Positions 46,429 to 47,686 of a stretch of DNA of 47,686 bases are shown piece after piece (position 1 is the first letter of the stretch; each line of letters begins with the position of its first letter). The stretch covers positions 1-47,686 of the IMG/VR virus record IMGVR_UViG_3300042569_001807. One strand, written 5' to 3'. The translations under genes and the position numbers were made by a program. The notes below the pieces were generated by a model, which was not told the DNA's origin, searched no databases, and saw only the letters and a program-made list of their open reading frames with translations. The stretch is from a virus.

Positions 46429-46947
46429 ATGCACGTATTGCAATGGATAGCTGTTCAGGCTGAGAACGATGACGAAGCAATGAAGTTGGTTGAGGGCAAG
46501 CTACAAGCTGAGTTAGGTAGTAATGAGTTTGCTACTAACTCTTGGTTTGATTGGTTTGTAATTGGTGGGGGTAGATTCAATCCTGACCAAGACCCATATC
46601 AATCTTCATCTAATATGATTATCTCTAGTAAAGATAGGGATAAGTTTGATAGAACTATCGTTGATGTAATGACATCTAGAGTTGATGAGTTCAATAGCTA
46701 CCGAAAATCTTTCGAGGCTAAAGACCTAGACCTAAGTGCTAAGTTAGATAGTTATACAGGTGAGATGAGATATGACTTTGAGTTGTATGAGCTGAAGAAG
46801 ATGATTGACATGTATCAAGGGGAATGGGATATGAACTCCTACTTCTTTGATATTCACCATGAGAGCACCAACGTAAATCATATGCAAAATGACCTTGACT
46901 TGAACCCCGATATGTGGTATCTTGTTCCTGTAGACTTTCACTTTTAG
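46429..46947 (+). CDS. 172-residue early protein
   Basis: MHVLQWIAVQAENDDEAMKL, then EFATNSWFDWFVIGGGRFNP and SSSNMIISSKDRDKFDRTIV, ending WDMNSYFFDIHHESTNVNHM. The first 25 residues share the strand-helix layout of the 43174 family. WFDWFVIGGGRF is a motif seen in other phage hypotheticals. AAAAGGTGG precedes the ATG. Function unknown. Confidence 0.7.
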   Translation: MHVLQWIAVQAENDDEAMKLVEGKLQAELGSNEFATNSWFDWFVIGGGRFNPDQDPYQSSSNMIISSKDRDKFDRTIVDVMTSRVDEFNSYRKSFEAKDLDLSAKLDSYTGEMRYDFELYELKKMIDMYQGEWDMNSYFFDIHHESTNVNHMQNDLDLNPDMWYLVPVDFHF

Positions 46948-46960
46948 GGAGGAGAGACAA

Positions 46961-47101
46961 ATGACAATGAACCAACTAATGGAGCAAATCTTGGCAATCC
47001 TGCCAAACGCTGTATTTGGAGAAGAAGACAACGGAGAAATCCTAATCGCAACAGGACTAGTTGAAGTTGATGCTGGTAGCAATCTAGTAGAGCTAGACTA
47101 A
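46961..47101 (+). CDS. 46-residue acidic protein
   Basis: MTMNQLMEQILAILPNAVFG, then EEDNGEILIATGLVEVDAGS. GGGAGGAGAGACAA precedes the ATG. A helix then a beta hairpin. Function unknown. Confidence 0.6.
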   Translation: MTMNQLMEQILAILPNAVFGEEDNGEILIATGLVEVDAGSNLVELD

Positions 47102-47105
47102 TAAG

Positions 47106-47273
47106 ATGAATATAGATACAAGATATGTAACAGGTAACCTAGCCAAAGACATACAGTTCCTAAAAGATAATCTAACTATGGAGGATGCTGATATGTTCAG
47201 AGCTCAGGTGCAGTTTATAATGTCGGTAGGTAATGATACAATCAAACCCAACGAACAGGAGAAACCCCAATGA
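47106..47273 (+). CDS. 55-residue protein overlapping a promoter
   Basis: MNIDTRYVTGNLAKDIQFLK, then DNLTMEDADMFRAQVQFIMS and VGNDTIKPNEQEKPQ. The last third is read from promoter copy 17, whose motif encodes MSVGNDTI. The stop overlaps the next ATG (ATGA). Function unknown. Confidence 0.55.
   Translation: MNIDTRYVTGNLAKDIQFLKDNLTMEDADMFRAQVQFIMSVGNDTIKPNEQEKPQ
47214..47242 (+). promoter_or_regulatory. Early promoter motif, copy 17 (intragenic)
   Basis: TTTATA, then ATGTCGGTAGG beginning 17 bases before TACAAT. Serves 47270. Confidence 0.75.
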
Positions 47274-47674
47274 CAGTAAAACCCATTGAGATACCAGAAC
47301 CCACATATACAGAATACCAAGGTTGGGACAAGTGGGCAGAGAAGTTCAAGCCTATCCACAATCACTTTAGCAATGACCCAGACCAAGATATGTTTGAGAC
47401 CTATGGTGAAGAAGTAGACTATGTCACCAAGGCAGACAACAAGTATATCTGGACTTGGATACAAGGAGATATGTCTGACCTTATTGTGGCAGGGTATCAC
47501 TATGTAAATAGATTAGGATACTACATTACCGAAGTTCCTTGGGACGACGAGTATGACTATGCCTTGTTATCTGTTGAGATAGAGTGTGAGTGCTATGACG
47601 AAGAGACTGGTGAAGGTAAGGACGAATGTCCTGAATGTGAAGGATATGGATTGGTGACTAAGTATGTTGACTAG
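47270..47674 (+). CDS. 134-residue protein with C-terminal zinc site
   Basis: MTVKPIEIPEPTYTEYQGWD, then WAEKFKPIHNHFSNDPDQDM and FETYGEEVDYVTKADNKYIW. The C-terminus has ECECYDEETGEGKDECPECE then GYG, a DnaJ-like CxC...CxxCxGxG cluster. AGGAG precedes the ATG. Complete within the window; only 12 bases remain after its stop. Function unknown. Confidence 0.7.
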   Translation: MTVKPIEIPEPTYTEYQGWDKWAEKFKPIHNHFSNDPDQDMFETYGEEVDYVTKADNKYIWTWIQGDMSDLIVAGYHYVNRLGYYITEVPWDDEYDYALLSVEIECECYDEETGEGKDECPECEGYGLVTKYVD

Positions 47675-47686
47675 AAGCAAGGCTGA

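Noticed and set aside
1-47686. Terminase, tape-measure, integrase, polymerase or repressor gene
   Set aside because: None could be recognised by motif. They probably lie outside the window, so phage lifestyle cannot be decided here.

Overview
The window is part of the genome of a tailed double-stranded DNA phage (Caudoviricetes). It carries an HK97-type head gene block, many tail-fibre and collagen-like genes, a lysin, a glycosyltransferase cluster and a dense field of very small early genes. No terminase, tape-measure, integrase, polymerase or tRNA gene was recognised, so this is a portion of a genome. The DNA is AT-rich by eye. At least twelve genes have a TANNNT -10 hexamer ending 6 or 7 bases before the start codon, the signature of leaderless mRNA. 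With DUF932, the portal-adjacent 122-residue protein and collagen-like fibres of types common in actinobacteriophages, this suggests an AT-rich actinobacterial host. The host call is inference.

Left and central part (1-35.6 kb), almost all minus strand, read right to left: Ig-like RGDT proteins, short structural proteins, a PASTA protein, fibre proteins with collagen-like Gly-Pro-Thr tracts, a 1001-residue FCCH-repeat protein, an aromatic-hexapeptide repeat protein, two paralogous proteins of unknown role, a sugar cluster (three GT61-like enzymes, a HAD-nucleotidyltransferase fusion, a GDPD-like enzyme, a GT2-TPR enzyme), another collagen-like fibre, a seven-repeat propeller protein, a 1188-residue LamG-like protein, portal, protease-scaffold, major capsid protein and the first head-completion genes. 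One lysin gene (30131-30688) runs against this on the plus strand.

Middle (35.1-37.8 kb): AT-rich, partly non-coding, with hairpins, a 17-base direct repeat and DnaA-box matches. It separates the leftward structural genes from the rightward early genes and could hold an origin. Two small leftward operons of Cys-rich and membrane micro-proteins lie here.

Right part (37.8-47.7 kb), plus strand: about 35 small genes in translationally coupled strings. They are punctuated by two repeated non-coding signals. The first is an 18-copy promoter motif (17 here on plus, one on minus) in which ATGTCGGTGG starts exactly 17 bases before a TANNNT -10. The second is a ten-copy intergenic cassette: a GC hairpin, often with a GAAA or UUCG tetraloop, followed by a GCGGC/GCCGC core, then TTANGAAG, then a C-run followed by A-rich sequence, then the promoter. 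Together these look like a phage-wide early regulon with its own operon-boundary element. This is the most promising undescribed system in the window.
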